Source: CAYVVT01 sp964454335 (lineage in GTDB: Bacteria; Fidelibacterota; UBA8477; JABMPR01). From it: a DNA stretch of 64,000 bases. Made by a program: the position numbers and the translations under genes. The notes beneath the pieces were generated by a model, which ran no database searches, was not told the origin of the DNA, and was given only the letters and a program-made list of their open reading frames with translations. Of the stretch, positions 38,470-47,501 are shown one piece after another (within the stretch, counting starts at the first letter, position 1; each line of letters begins with the position of its first letter). The stretch lies in NCBI GenBank assembly GCA_964454335.1, contig CAYVVT010000015.1, positions 1 through 64,000 of the forward strand. Reading direction: 5' to 3'.

Positions 38470-38738
38470 CGCCGGAAGAAACAGCATCTGCAACTGAGAT
38501 TCTCGTCGAGACAGCGCCTGAACCTGAAAAAGAATCCGAACCTTTACCGGCAGCTGAAAAGAAAGCTGAACCTGAGAAAGAACCTGAACCTCTACCGGAA
38601 GCTGAAGAAAAAGCTGAACCTGAAAAACCGGTACCGACTGCAACTCCCGCCGAAGCACCAGTCGAAACCGAGCCCAGCGCTGAAGACGAAGAGAAAAAAG
38701 ACCCTACGCCTGAGGAGATCCAGGCCAAGCTGGGTAAA

Positions 38739-41261
38739 TTGGCCAATCTCAGTTTTAGTTCGAAGAAGAAGACATCTGATTTTGCTGCACCTTCGACAAC
38801 GGATGCACCAACGAAGAAGGAAGAACCTGACTCCTCTGCCGCCGAGGACCCAGTTAAACCAGATCTTCCCATCCCGGGTCTGAAGAAAAAGGAAGCGCCG
38901 GCCAGGGAAGAGGTGATACCGGAGCCGGTTAAGGAAGAACAGGAAGCACCGAAACTTGATTCCCTTATCCCAGGCTTGAAGAAAGAGGAGCCCGTTGAAG
39001 CTGAGACCACTCCAGAAGCAGAACCGGCTACGGAAGAAGCGGTTGCAGAACCAGAAACACCAAAACCTGATCTTCCCATCCCGGGGCTGAAGAAAGAGGA
39101 ACCCGCTAAAGCCGAGGCGACTCCAGAAGCAGAACCGGCTACGGAAGAGCCGGCTGCAGAACCTGAAACACCAAAACCTGATCTTCCCATCCCGGGCCTG
39201 AAGAAAGAGGAACCCGCTAAAGCCGAGGTGACTCCAGAAGCAGAACCGGCACCCGAAACCACACTTGGACCTGATCAGACGGATGTGGTTCCGGAGAAAG
39301 ACTCGGATGCAAGTGCCGCAGAACCTGCAGCCGAGGTCCTGGATCCCCAGGGGCCCGTTCCCGATATGGCCGAAGTAGTGGCTGATGATGAGGAAACAAC
39401 AGCTGAAGAGGGGGAATCGGAGGAGGAAGCAGAGGCAGAGCCGGAAGAGCCGGAAGAACCGGAAGAGCCGGAAGAGCCGGTGGATCCCAATGCAGGGATT
39501 ATTGATCCTGACGCGTTTGCGCTCGGTACCGACTATCAGGAACCCAACAAGGTTGCGGATATCCTGGCGGATGTCAATAGCTGGCTGAAGGGAAGCAAGC
39601 GGAAGATGACGGTTTATTCGACCTCTACTTCCATCCGATTTGTCAAATTTGTCACTCGTGGCACCAGAATATACATCGAGTCTGCGCTCACCTACTCGCT
39701 GCCCATCACCCGTGGGGAGAGTACCATCCTGCATCGCGAGGAGCTCCTGAACTACCTCCTTGAGCAGGAGCCCGATAAGAAATACAAGAAAACCGCATTC
39801 ATCGCAGCCAATTCCACCCCGATAGATTCCCAAACGAAGATCTTCACACCTCCGGATGCCAAAGCGAAGGAACTCGATGAATTGCTCACCTGGACAGCCA
39901 AGAAGAATCTTCCATTCAATGCCGAAGATGCCATCTGGGACCACGAGATCATGGTCTCCGAGCAGGGCAAGAAGGTTTCAAAACAATATGTGATCGGCAT
40001 CGGCAACGGGGAAACGATCGAACGCCAGACTGATATGTATACGGGTCAGAAATACAATCTGAGACTCATTACTACACTGCCTTACCTGAACTGGAAGCTG
40101 TTCATGCATAACTACCCGGAACGGTCCCGGGGTTGTATCGGTCTGGTGTACATCGGTGAGACCCAGACCACCATCACCATGGTCAAGTTCGGGCGGCTGC
40201 AGTTCACCCGCGAGATGTCTGTGGGGCTGCAGGATTACAACAATGCTGTTCAACAGCGCATCGTGGTGGGGAACGATTCTTTCGAGATCGATGCAGACGC
40301 CGCCCGCAAATATGTCCTGACCTATGGGATCCCCTCCAATACTGAAGGCAATATCCTGGATACTGAGATAAGTCTGTATAAGATCAACATCTTCCTGCGA
40401 CCGGTCATCGAGCGCATGACGGCGGAGTTCAACCGTTCATTGGATTATTTCAAGAAGCAGGATGCCGAACTGGATTGCCAGGAGTTGTTCTTCACCGGTC
40501 CAGGCGCAGCTGTCCCCAATCTGGTGGAGAATTTTCAGACACAGTTGAATCGACACACATTCTATATGAATCCCATGCGCAGTGGACATTTCATGCTTGA
40601 TGAAGAGATGAATCTGCCCTCCAATGAGATTCCAGCATATGCAATGAACATGGCTCTGGCGCTGGATGAGTGTACCAAGATCAACATCCTTCCTACCCAC
40701 CGGAAGGAACATTTCGTTTTCACCACCTTGAATAAATTCGCCGTCCTCGTAGCCGGTATCCTTCTACCCATTCTACTCTCGACAAGTTTTCTGACCTATC
40801 TCGAGACCAAGACCATGGAAGACAATGTCAACAGTCTGAATAAACAGTGGTCGAGGCTTTCAGAACAGTCTCAGGAGTATTTCGCCATGCTCGAGGATAC
40901 CGAGCTGATGGGTAATTACTGGGATTTCCTGCGAAACGACAGGATCAATTCTGAGAATCAGTACAAGCTGCTGAAACTGCTCTCCTCTGAAGTACCCGAT
41001 AACATCAAGATCACCTCACTGAGCTTCCGACCGACAGCTGATAGCGGAGATGATGGCGACCTCCTGCAGCAGGATTCACATGTCAGCAGCCTTGAGCTGA
41101 GTGGATTTGTGAATGCCCATGCCGGTGTGGCTGACATTCAGCTGACAAACTTCCAGATGCGTCTTGAGGGGCTGAACGTCTTTACCAGCATCGAGCGCGA
41201 GAACCGTCCTGCCGCCGGCGTGGAAAATCAGCTCCTTTTTACACTGACGCTGGGGATCTGA
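38739..41261 (+). CDS. PilM-PilN fusion with repetitive acidic linker
   Basis: An 840-residue inner-membrane pilus assembly protein. The first ~265 residues are Pro/Glu/Lys-rich and repetitive. A PilM-like actin-fold part follows (about 268-640, from KVADILADVNSWLKG to MNMALALDECTKINILPT). One membrane segment (about 667-690) leads into a PilN-like periplasmic part with a coiled-coil start and a final beta domain. Usual PilM and PilN are separate proteins, with PilM binding the cytoplasmic tail of PilN. The fusion gives a layout like GspL of type II secretion. The TTG start is only the first usable codon; the same frame is open upstream to 38457, so the true N-terminus is uncertain. PilO starts 1 nt after the stop. 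Confidence 0.8.
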   Translation: MANLSFSSKKKTSDFAAPSTTDAPTKKEEPDSSAAEDPVKPDLPIPGLKKKEAPAREEVIPEPVKEEQEAPKLDSLIPGLKKEEPVEAETTPEAEPATEEAVAEPETPKPDLPIPGLKKEEPAKAEATPEAEPATEEPAAEPETPKPDLPIPGLKKEEPAKAEVTPEAEPAPETTLGPDQTDVVPEKDSDASAAEPAAEVLDPQGPVPDMAEVVADDEETTAEEGESEEEAEAEPEEPEEPEEPEEPVDPNAGIIDPDAFALGTDYQEPNKVADILADVNSWLKGSKRKMTVYSTSTSIRFVKFVTRGTRIYIESALTYSLPITRGESTILHREELLNYLLEQEPDKKYKKTAFIAANSTPIDSQTKIFTPPDAKAKELDELLTWTAKKNLPFNAEDAIWDHEIMVSEQGKKVSKQYVIGIGNGETIERQTDMYTGQKYNLRLITTLPYLNWKLFMHNYPERSRGCIGLVYIGETQTTITMVKFGRLQFTREMSVGLQDYNNAVQQRIVVGNDSFEIDADAARKYVLTYGIPSNTEGNILDTEISLYKINIFLRPVIERMTAEFNRSLDYFKKQDAELDCQELFFTGPGAAVPNLVENFQTQLNRHTFYMNPMRSGHFMLDEEMNLPSNEIPAYAMNMALALDECTKINILPTHRKEHFVFTTLNKFAVLVAGILLPILLSTSFLTYLETKTMEDNVNSLNKQWSRLSEQSQEYFAMLEDTELMGNYWDFLRNDRINSENQYKLLKLLSSEVPDNIKITSLSFRPTADSGDDGDLLQQDSHVSSLELSGFVNAHAGVADIQLTNFQMRLEGLNVFTSIERENRPAAGVENQLLFTLTLGI
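38872..39240 (+). repeat. 111-bp tandem repeats in the PilMN linker
   Basis: The segment encoding DLPIPGLKKEEPAKAEATPE recurs with GAT anchors at 38872, 38958, 39069 and 39180. The last two spacings are exactly 111 bases (37 residues); the first is 86. The last two copies are nearly identical at the DNA level, which indicates recent duplication. A further EPEEPEEPEEP run lies at about 39435-39480. Such tracts can change length by slippage or be collapsed by assembly. Confidence 0.85.
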
Positions 41262-41262
41262 C

Positions 41263-41829
41263 ATGTCCAAGAATTTCTTTTTCTCTCTTGTTGGATTCCT
41301 GGTAGTGGCCACTGCGGCCTGGGCCTACTTCAATATGGGGATCCTGGGCCGGCAGAAGACCGATCTGGATGCCCAATTGTTGGATCTGAACCAGCGATTT
41401 GATGAACTGGCCATGGTTTCTGAGACCTATGATGAGTTCAAGCTGCGTTTTGATCAGCGGGTGGCAGCATTTGACACCCTCCGCAATATCATTCCGGATA
41501 ATGAGACCTACACCGAATCCCTCAACCAGATACGTGCAGCAGCCCAGGAGAATCGCCTGGAGATCATCACCCTGGCTCCCATGCTGAATGACATCTATCC
41601 GGCGCTGTATGCCAATCTCACCCTGATGAAGAACCATGTAGAATGCTACATCGTCCAGATGAAAGTATACGGGGACTTCATGATGCTGGCCAGTTTCCTG
41701 GATGACCTCCAGGAGCTTGATATGCAGGTGAACCTGGCCAAACTTTCCATGGAATCTGAAATGGAAGAAGGCGGTACCCTCTTCTGTGAAATACAGCTTT
41801 TCACTTATATTTACATCGAGGGGATATAA
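41263..41829 (+). CDS. pilO: type IV pilus inner-membrane protein PilO
   Basis: A 188-residue bitopic protein. A short cytoplasmic start (MSKNFFF) precedes one membrane segment (residues 5-24), then a coiled coil and the PilO beta-alpha domain. The GDFMMLASFLDDLQELDMQVNL segment is typical of the PilO fold. It is known to pair with PilN in the periplasmic alignment complex. Position between PilMN and PilP fits the standard pilMNOPQ order. The ATG lies one base after the PilMN stop. Confidence 0.88.
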   Translation: MSKNFFFSLVGFLVVATAAWAYFNMGILGRQKTDLDAQLLDLNQRFDELAMVSETYDEFKLRFDQRVAAFDTLRNIIPDNETYTESLNQIRAAAQENRLEIITLAPMLNDIYPALYANLTLMKNHVECYIVQMKVYGDFMMLASFLDDLQELDMQVNLAKLSMESEMEEGGTLFCEIQLFTYIYIEGI

Positions 41830-41833
41830 AAGG

Positions 41834-42328
41834 GTGAAGAAGCTAGGTATACGACAGATCATCCTCATCGGCGTCCTGCTGGCGCTGATCGTGTATGCGG
41901 TTACGGAGACAGGCTTACTGAGTAAGGTCAGTCCCACTGGCGATGTCGGCAGCATGCTGGGTCTGGGAAGTAGCTCAGAATCTGCTGCAACAAGCGCCAT
42001 ACCTTCTTCCGAGGGCAGGAGGACCACACCTATACGCGAGATCAACTGGGCAGCAGGTTGGGATGCAGATCCCTTCTTCTACGCCGAAGCTGAAACCACA
42101 GAAGCCGGCAAGGTCGGACTGCTGAGCGCCATTACCGGTTCAGAGGTCCCGAACATGGAACTTGGCGGGATCTCATGGAAAGGCAACATCGGTATGGCCC
42201 TGATCAATGGGAATGTGCTGCAGGAAGGCGATCGTATTTCAGGATACCAGCTCACCAAGATCGCATTCGACCACGTTATCCTACGCCGCGGGACCAGTAT
42301 TGTGAGGGTTTCATTACATGATGAGTAA
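41834..42328 (+). CDS. pilP: PilP-like pilus alignment protein
   Basis: A 164-residue protein. GTG 41834 was chosen because it lies just past the PilO stop and is followed by KKLGIRQIILIGVLLALIVY, a membrane anchor. After a low-complexity Ser-rich linker, the C-terminal domain (about 95-164) shows the PilP/GspC HR pattern: LGGISWKGNIGMALINGNVLQEGD and RISGYQLTKIAFDHVILRRG. PilP normally is a lipoprotein that links PilNO to the secretin PilQ. Here the anchor seems to be a transmembrane helix with no lipobox Cys. The end overlaps pilQ by 11 nt. Confidence 0.8.
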   Translation: MKKLGIRQIILIGVLLALIVYAVTETGLLSKVSPTGDVGSMLGLGSSSESAATSAIPSSEGRRTTPIREINWAAGWDADPFFYAEAETTEAGKVGLLSAITGSEVPNMELGGISWKGNIGMALINGNVLQEGDRISGYQLTKIAFDHVILRRGTSIVRVSLHDE

Positions 42329-44132
42329 ACGAAGAATTACCTGGGTCCTGTGTGGCTTGATTTTGACCGTCGGGTTGCATGCAGCTCCGCGGAATTTCAT
42401 CAACTGGATCAGCCCGTTCGAGGCAAACGGTGAAGCCGGGCTGGAGATCTCCATCGATGACCGGGTCAGGTTCGAGGAGATCGTCGAACAGTCACCTCCC
42501 AAGTTGACACTGGTATTCCCCAAAACAGGCTCAGTTCAGGGTACATATACTCAGAACATGTCCGTTCCCCCGATGTTCCGTCTCGAGGTGAACACAAATC
42601 CTGAGGACCCGGATGAACTGCGTCTTGAATTGTATTTCACGGAGATCCCCCAGTATACCACCCAGTGGCTGGGTGATGATCTTCTACTTGTATCCTGGCC
42701 TGAAGAGAAGGAATCCATCAAACGACCCCCACGCCGGCGCTCCAGACTGGCTAATACAGTCACACTCAATTTCAAGGGAGCAGAGCTGGTTGATATTCTG
42801 CGCCTGTTGGCCGTTCAGAGTGATCTCAATATCATCGCTGGGGAAGGCATGGAGGGTACGGTCACTGTATCCCTGAAGGAAGTTGACCTTTTTGAAGCTC
42901 TGGATGCTATCCTGAAGGTCAACGGCTATGACTGGTTCGAACAGGATAACATCATCGTAGTGAAACCCATCGAGGAGGAACTCGATGGTGAAGTGGAGAC
43001 CAGGGTATACAAGCTCGATTATGTCGATGCCAGCGGAGTGAGCTCCGCGTTGACGAATGTGCTTAGTAGTAAAGGCCAGATCCAGATATTCAGTCCGGTG
43101 ATGAAGGGGGGAATGACCGGTGGCGGCGGTGCTGGTGGTGCCGGTGGTGCCGGTGGTGGTGCTGGTGGTGGCGGTGGTGGGGGCGGCGGTCTAGGGGGCC
43201 TTGGTGGTCTAACCGGTGGCGGTGCCACTGGTGGTGGCGCTGGCGCAGCTGGAGCTGCCGGTGGAGCTGCTGGTGGAGGTGCAGCAGGCGGAGCTGGTGG
43301 AGGGGCTACCTCTTTTGATCATCTGTTGGTCACAGACACCAAGCTGAATTTCGAGAATATCGAACGCGTCATCTTCGAACTGGACAAGAAGATCCCCCAG
43401 ATCAACATTGCTGTAAAATTTATCGAGACAAAACTCACCAACGAGGAACGACTGGGGATCAACTGGGATGCCCGGGCAAACCTGTCCATTCCGCAACAGG
43501 CGGCGGAAGGTAGTTCAGGGGATTTCCTCACGACCTCGAACAACCAGTTGCAACTGGGGGCCGCCCTGGGCGGCACATTGCGTTTTGCCACGCTTTCCGT
43601 ACCCCTGTTCTCAGCCGTCATCGAATTGCTCTCGGCAGACGATGATACCAGACTCATCCAGGAACCCAATGTCACAACCTTTGAGAACACCCTCGCCACG
43701 GTGAATGTGGGCTCCACCTATCCGGTGGTCACCACGACAACCACTGCAGGTAGTTTTGGGCAAACCACCCAGACCAATGTAGAAGACGTGGAGATCAACG
43801 TCAACTTGAGCGTCCAGCCACGGATCAATGAAGAGCGATTCATCTCCATGACAATCAATGCCCAGGTCCAGGCACTGGTGGGTTTCGCAGGTCCTGATGG
43901 GGACCATCCGGTCGTATCGGAGCGTTCAACCCAGAACCAGGTCATGGTTGAGAACGGTGAAACCCTGCTTATCGGTGGTCTTATCTTTGACAATGTGGTT
44001 GAAGGAGAGACTATTACGCCGATCCTGGGTCAGATCCCCTTCCTGAAAAGATTTTTTCGCCATACGCGTACCTCAACTGAGCAGCGCGAATTACTGATCT
44101 TCATAACTCCAAATATCGTTGATACTCGTTGA
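42318..44132 (+). CDS. pilQ: type IV pilus secretin PilQ with long glycine-rich insert
   Basis: A 604-residue outer-membrane secretin through which the pilus passes. A signal peptide (about 1-23) precedes an AMIN domain (about 25-130), a secretin/TonB short N-terminal domain (about 150-215), a secretin N domain, and the C-terminal secretin barrel (about 375-604) with VPLFSAVIELLSADDDTRL, QEPNVTTFENTLATVNVG and GETLLIGGLI. Between about residues 264 and 331 there is an unusual insert of almost only Gly and Ala, placed in a loop of the N domain where other secretins have short disordered loops. Length is otherwise normal. The start overlaps pilP, so it belongs to the same operon. Confidence 0.95.
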   Translation: MMSKRRITWVLCGLILTVGLHAAPRNFINWISPFEANGEAGLEISIDDRVRFEEIVEQSPPKLTLVFPKTGSVQGTYTQNMSVPPMFRLEVNTNPEDPDELRLELYFTEIPQYTTQWLGDDLLLVSWPEEKESIKRPPRRRSRLANTVTLNFKGAELVDILRLLAVQSDLNIIAGEGMEGTVTVSLKEVDLFEALDAILKVNGYDWFEQDNIIVVKPIEEELDGEVETRVYKLDYVDASGVSSALTNVLSSKGQIQIFSPVMKGGMTGGGGAGGAGGAGGGAGGGGGGGGGLGGLGGLTGGGATGGGAGAAGAAGGAAGGGAAGGAGGGATSFDHLLVTDTKLNFENIERVIFELDKKIPQINIAVKFIETKLTNEERLGINWDARANLSIPQQAAEGSSGDFLTTSNNQLQLGAALGGTLRFATLSVPLFSAVIELLSADDDTRLIQEPNVTTFENTLATVNVGSTYPVVTTTTTAGSFGQTTQTNVEDVEINVNLSVQPRINEERFISMTINAQVQALVGFAGPDGDHPVVSERSTQNQVMVENGETLLIGGLIFDNVVEGETITPILGQIPFLKRFFRHTRTSTEQRELLIFITPNIVDTR

Positions 44133-44144
44133 AGGTGATCTGAG

Positions 44145-45200
44145 ATGGATATTCTGGACCTACTGCACTTCATGCGCGAGGTGAAAGCCTCTGATCTGCA
44201 TCTACATCCACTATCACGTCCAATCGTGAGGGTTGATGGCGAGATACGCAGGGCGAACCTGCCCGCTTTCACACCGGAAGACCTGCATTTGCTGATCTAC
44301 GAGATCATGACCGAGGATCAACGCAAAGTCTTCGAGGAACACTGGGAGCTGGATCTGGCTGTAGAATTCAGTGGTCTGGGACGCTATCGCGTCAATGTTT
44401 TCAAGAGTATTCATGGAGATGCCGCTGTCCTGCGTGGGATCAATGAGAAGGTATTCAGCTTTGAAGACCTGAACCTGCCGCCGGTTCTGAAATCACTCTG
44501 CCAGAAAGACAAGGGCCTGTTCCTGGTAACCGGTCCAACCGGTAGCGGCAAGTCCACCTCTCTGAATACCATGGTCGACTATCTGAACCGGAACACCAAG
44601 AAGCACATCATCACTGTTGAAGACCCTGTTGAATTCAGACATGACAGTCAGAAATCGCTGGTCACCCAACGGGAAGTTGGAAGCTCGACCAAGAGTTTCG
44701 CCAATGCCTTGCGCGGCGCCCTGCGTGAAGACCCGGACATCATCGTTGTGGGGGAGATGCGGGACCTGGAAACCACCGCACTGGCGGTGACGGCGGCTGA
44801 GACAGGTCACCTGGTATTTGGTACCCTGCACACGGTGAACTCGACCAAGACCATTGATCGCATTATCGATCAGTTCCCCGCCAGTGAGCAGGATCAGATC
44901 CGGGTCATGCTCAGTGAAACCCTGGTGGCAGTGCTATCCCAGATGCTGCTGAAGAAACAGGGTGGGGGCCGCGTAGCGGCCTTCGAGGTCCTGGTAGGCA
45001 TGCCTGCAGTAGCGAATCTCATCCGCGAAGCAAAGACATTCCAGTTGCGTTCAGTGCTGCAGACCGGGGCCGGTGACGGCATGGTCACACTGGAACAATC
45101 CCTGGCCGCACTGGTGAAAGCGGGTGACATTGAGTTGCGGGCGGCCATGACCGTGGCAGCATTTCCCGAAGATGTTAAAAATCTCGTAGAAGGCCGATAG
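44145..45200 (+). CDS. pilT: pilus retraction ATPase PilT
   Basis: A 351-residue PilT-type hexameric ATPase that powers pilus retraction. It has Walker A GPTGSGKST, the Asp box VEDPVEFRH, Walker B IIVVGEMRD, the His box GHLVFGTLHT, and the C-terminal family segments ANLIREAKTFQL and GMVTLEQSL. Length fits the family (about 340-360). A four-base gap separates it from a second retraction-type ATPase. The ATG start follows a weak GGTGAT ribosome-binding site, 12 nt after pilQ. Confidence 0.95.
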   Translation: MDILDLLHFMREVKASDLHLHPLSRPIVRVDGEIRRANLPAFTPEDLHLLIYEIMTEDQRKVFEEHWELDLAVEFSGLGRYRVNVFKSIHGDAAVLRGINEKVFSFEDLNLPPVLKSLCQKDKGLFLVTGPTGSGKSTSLNTMVDYLNRNTKKHIITVEDPVEFRHDSQKSLVTQREVGSSTKSFANALRGALREDPDIIVVGEMRDLETTALAVTAAETGHLVFGTLHTVNSTKTIDRIIDQFPASEQDQIRVMLSETLVAVLSQMLLKKQGGGRVAAFEVLVGMPAVANLIREAKTFQLRSVLQTGAGDGMVTLEQSLAALVKAGDIELRAAMTVAAFPEDVKNLVEGR

Positions 45201-45203
45201 AGC

Positions 45204-46340
45204 ATGTATGCAGTGAACGATCTCCTGGGCATCATGGTGGAAGCTGACGCTTCCGACCTGTACGTTACCGTCGGGGCCTATCCAATGGTGAAGATCTCCG
45301 GTGAAGTCTATCCCATCGAAAAGGAGAAGCTTGACACCGAGAGTCTGAACAGTCTCAAGGCAGAGATGCTCAGTCCTGAACAGCTTACCCAGTTTCACGA
45401 CGAGAACGAGCTGGACTATACCTTGCACGTACCCAGCCTGGGTCGCTTCAGGATCAATTACTTCCGACAGCGTGAAAATGACAGTTTCGTCGTGCGACGT
45501 ATCGAGACCAACATCCTGTCGCTGGATGATCTTGGCTTGCCGGTGATCCTAAAGGACCTGTCGCTGAAGGATCGAGGACTGATCCTGGTCGTCGGGGCCA
45601 CAGGCTCCGGTAAGTCAACTACCCTGGCTGCCATGATCGATTACCGGAATACAAACAAATCCGGTCACATCCTCACCCTGGAGGATCCCATCGAATTCGT
45701 GCATGAGCACAAGAAATCCATCGTGAACCAGCGTGAAGTGGGGAATGATACCAACTCGTATACGCGGGCGTTGAAGAGCGCTCTGCGTGAAGCACCGTCA
45801 GTTCTGCTCATTGGAGAGATCCGGGACCAGGAATCCATGCAGGCGGCCTTGAGCTTCTCGGAAACAGGACACCTGGTGTTCACCACCCTGCACGCGACCA
45901 ATGCCCCACAGACCATCGAGCGGGTCATGAGCTTTTTCGAGCAGGCGCAACATGAGATGATCCAGATGCAGCTTAGCCAAAACCTGCTGGCAGTGGTGGC
46001 CCAACGCCTGGTGCCCACTGTCGATGGCAGTCGTGCAGCCGCACTTGAGGTCATGCTTACCACCGCCCGGGTTCGCGATCTGATCCAGAAGGGCAGCTTT
46101 GAGCTGCTGAGATCCACCATCGAAGCTGGAATTTCGGATGGCATGCAGCTTTTTGATCATTCATTACATACTTTATATAGTAAGAAGAGGATCAATGAGG
46201 AAATGGCCTACGAATTTGCAGACCAACCCACTGACCTCAAATTGAAGATCGCCTCCCAGGAGGAACGCGTAGCAGAAATGGACATTGAACTGCTGCCGGA
46301 TGAAGAGGATTCAAGCAAACACGAGGACGACACGGAATAA
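45204..46340 (+). CDS. second PilT/PilU-type ATPase
   Basis: A 378-residue paralogue of the preceding PilT. Walker A GATGSGKST, Asp box LEDPIEFVHEH, Walker B VLLIGEIRD and His box GHLVFTTLHA are present. The wording of the C-terminal region (VRDLIQKGSFELLRSTIEAG, then SDGMQLFDHSL) and the acidic tail (about 30 residues, ending EDSSKHEDDTE) resemble PilU more than PilT. PilU-type proteins assist PilT in retraction. The two genes are 3 nt apart and certainly co-transcribed. Which of the two is the main motor cannot be told from sequence. Confidence 0.9.
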   Translation: MYAVNDLLGIMVEADASDLYVTVGAYPMVKISGEVYPIEKEKLDTESLNSLKAEMLSPEQLTQFHDENELDYTLHVPSLGRFRINYFRQRENDSFVVRRIETNILSLDDLGLPVILKDLSLKDRGLILVVGATGSGKSTTLAAMIDYRNTNKSGHILTLEDPIEFVHEHKKSIVNQREVGNDTNSYTRALKSALREAPSVLLIGEIRDQESMQAALSFSETGHLVFTTLHATNAPQTIERVMSFFEQAQHEMIQMQLSQNLLAVVAQRLVPTVDGSRAAALEVMLTTARVRDLIQKGSFELLRSTIEAGISDGMQLFDHSLHTLYSKKRINEEMAYEFADQPTDLKLKIASQEERVAEMDIELLPDEEDSSKHEDDTE

Positions 46341-46349
46341 GAGGTAAAA

Positions 46350-46712
46350 ATGGCCAAACGCATTTTGATCGTAGATGATGAGCGCTTTTTCATTGAGCCC
46401 GTCAAACGGCTGCTTGAGGGTTTGGGATACGAGGTCCTTGAAGCCCACGACGGTATTGCCGGTCTCTCCAAGGCTCGTGAAGCGAAACCGGATCTGATCA
46501 TGCTCGACCTGATGCTGCCAGGCATGAACGGCTATCAGGTCTGCAGGTTATTGAAATTCGATGAACAGTTCAGAGAGATCCCCGTGATCATCGTTTCTGC
46601 CAAAGACACTGATCGAGATCGTGAGGTCGGTGCCCAGAGCGGAGCGGAACTCTACCTGGTAAAACCGCTGGATTATCAGACCTTTCCCGCTCAGCTGGAG
46701 GAATTGCTCTAA
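46350..46712 (+). CDS. single-domain response regulator in pilus operon
   Basis: A 120-residue receiver with no output domain. It shows DDE in LIVDDERFF, phosphoacceptor Asp53 in LIMLDLMLP, Ser in VIIVSAKD and Lys in YLVKPLD. It is comparable to PilG/PilH-type receivers of twitching control, although no Chp chemotaxis-like genes are nearby. It lies 9 nt after the second PilT-type ATPase and 15 nt before the prepilin peptidase gene. It may regulate one of the pilus motors directly. The kinase that phosphorylates it is not identified; the relays at 11..16112 are candidates only by proximity. Confidence 0.92.
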   Translation: MAKRILIVDDERFFIEPVKRLLEGLGYEVLEAHDGIAGLSKAREAKPDLIMLDLMLPGMNGYQVCRLLKFDEQFREIPVIIVSAKDTDRDREVGAQSGAELYLVKPLDYQTFPAQLEELL

Positions 46713-46727
46713 GCTGGAGCAGCCCTC

Positions 46728-47489
46728 ATGCTATATCTCCTCGTTTTCTTCTTCGGGCTCGTTATTGGCAGCTTTCTGAATGTGGTCATCTACCGGCTTC
46801 CCCGGGAAGAATCCATCGTCAATCCGCCCTCTCATTGTCCCCACTGTGATCATCGCATCAGACCCTGGGAGAACATCCCGGTCTTCAGTTATCTTTTTCT
46901 CCGAGCCCGCTGCTCCAATTGCCGGGAGAGGATCTCGGCCCGCTATCCACTGGTGGAATTTCTCACAGGCATGTTGTTCCTTTTCGTATTCTTTCGCTTC
47001 GATCTGAGCGTACTCACCCTGGCTTATATGTATTTCAGTGCCCTGCTGGTGGCCATAACCTTCATCGATATCGATCATCTCGTCATCCCCGACTCCTTCT
47101 TACTGATGGCAGCTGTACCTGGTCTGATCACCGGTCTATCCGGGGGTGGAGGCATACTCTTGAGCCAGGTTATTGGGGCCTTCGTTCTCGGTGGGATCTT
47201 CTGGGGTATCCGCAGCCTGGGAACCGTTGTTTTCAAGAAAGAGGCCATGGGTTTCGGCGATGTGAAATTTGCGGCCTTGCTGGGCTGGACCCTGGGTTGG
47301 CAGGTTGGTATCGTGGCCGCCTTCCTGTCCTTTCTGGCAGCTTCGGCCCTGTTGATCTTTCTTATCCCCCTGAAGCGTGTGAGTTTTGGTCAGCAAGTGC
47401 CCTTTGGGCCCTTTATCGCGGTGGGTACCTGGTTGGCACTGATCTGGGGGATCGAGATTATCGATTGGTACATTGGATTGATGACATAA
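46728..47489 (+). CDS. pilD: prepilin peptidase/N-methyltransferase PilD
   Basis: A 253-residue polytopic inner-membrane aspartic protease that cleaves pilin leaders and methylates the new N-terminus. It starts LVFFFGLVIGSFLNVVIYRLP, the usual A24 peptidase opening. Two CxxC pairs (CPHCDH and CSNCRE) form the zinc-binding methyltransferase loop. The catalytic aspartates are in FIDIDHLVIPD and GFGDVK. Seven or eight hydrophobic segments are visible. It is expected to process the pilin-like genes downstream at 52259..56742. Confidence 0.95.
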   Translation: MLYLLVFFFGLVIGSFLNVVIYRLPREESIVNPPSHCPHCDHRIRPWENIPVFSYLFLRARCSNCRERISARYPLVEFLTGMLFLFVFFRFDLSVLTLAYMYFSALLVAITFIDIDHLVIPDSFLLMAAVPGLITGLSGGGGILLSQVIGAFVLGGIFWGIRSLGTVVFKKEAMGFGDVKFAALLGWTLGWQVGIVAAFLSFLAASALLIFLIPLKRVSFGQQVPFGPFIAVGTWLALIWGIEIIDWYIGLMT

Positions 47490-47501
47490 GGCAGGATCAA
47501 A

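Noticed and set aside
41786..41833. Earlier start of the PilP-like gene
   Set aside because: It would overlap PilO by 44 bases and add a peptide unlike PilP; GTG 41834 starts directly at the membrane anchor.
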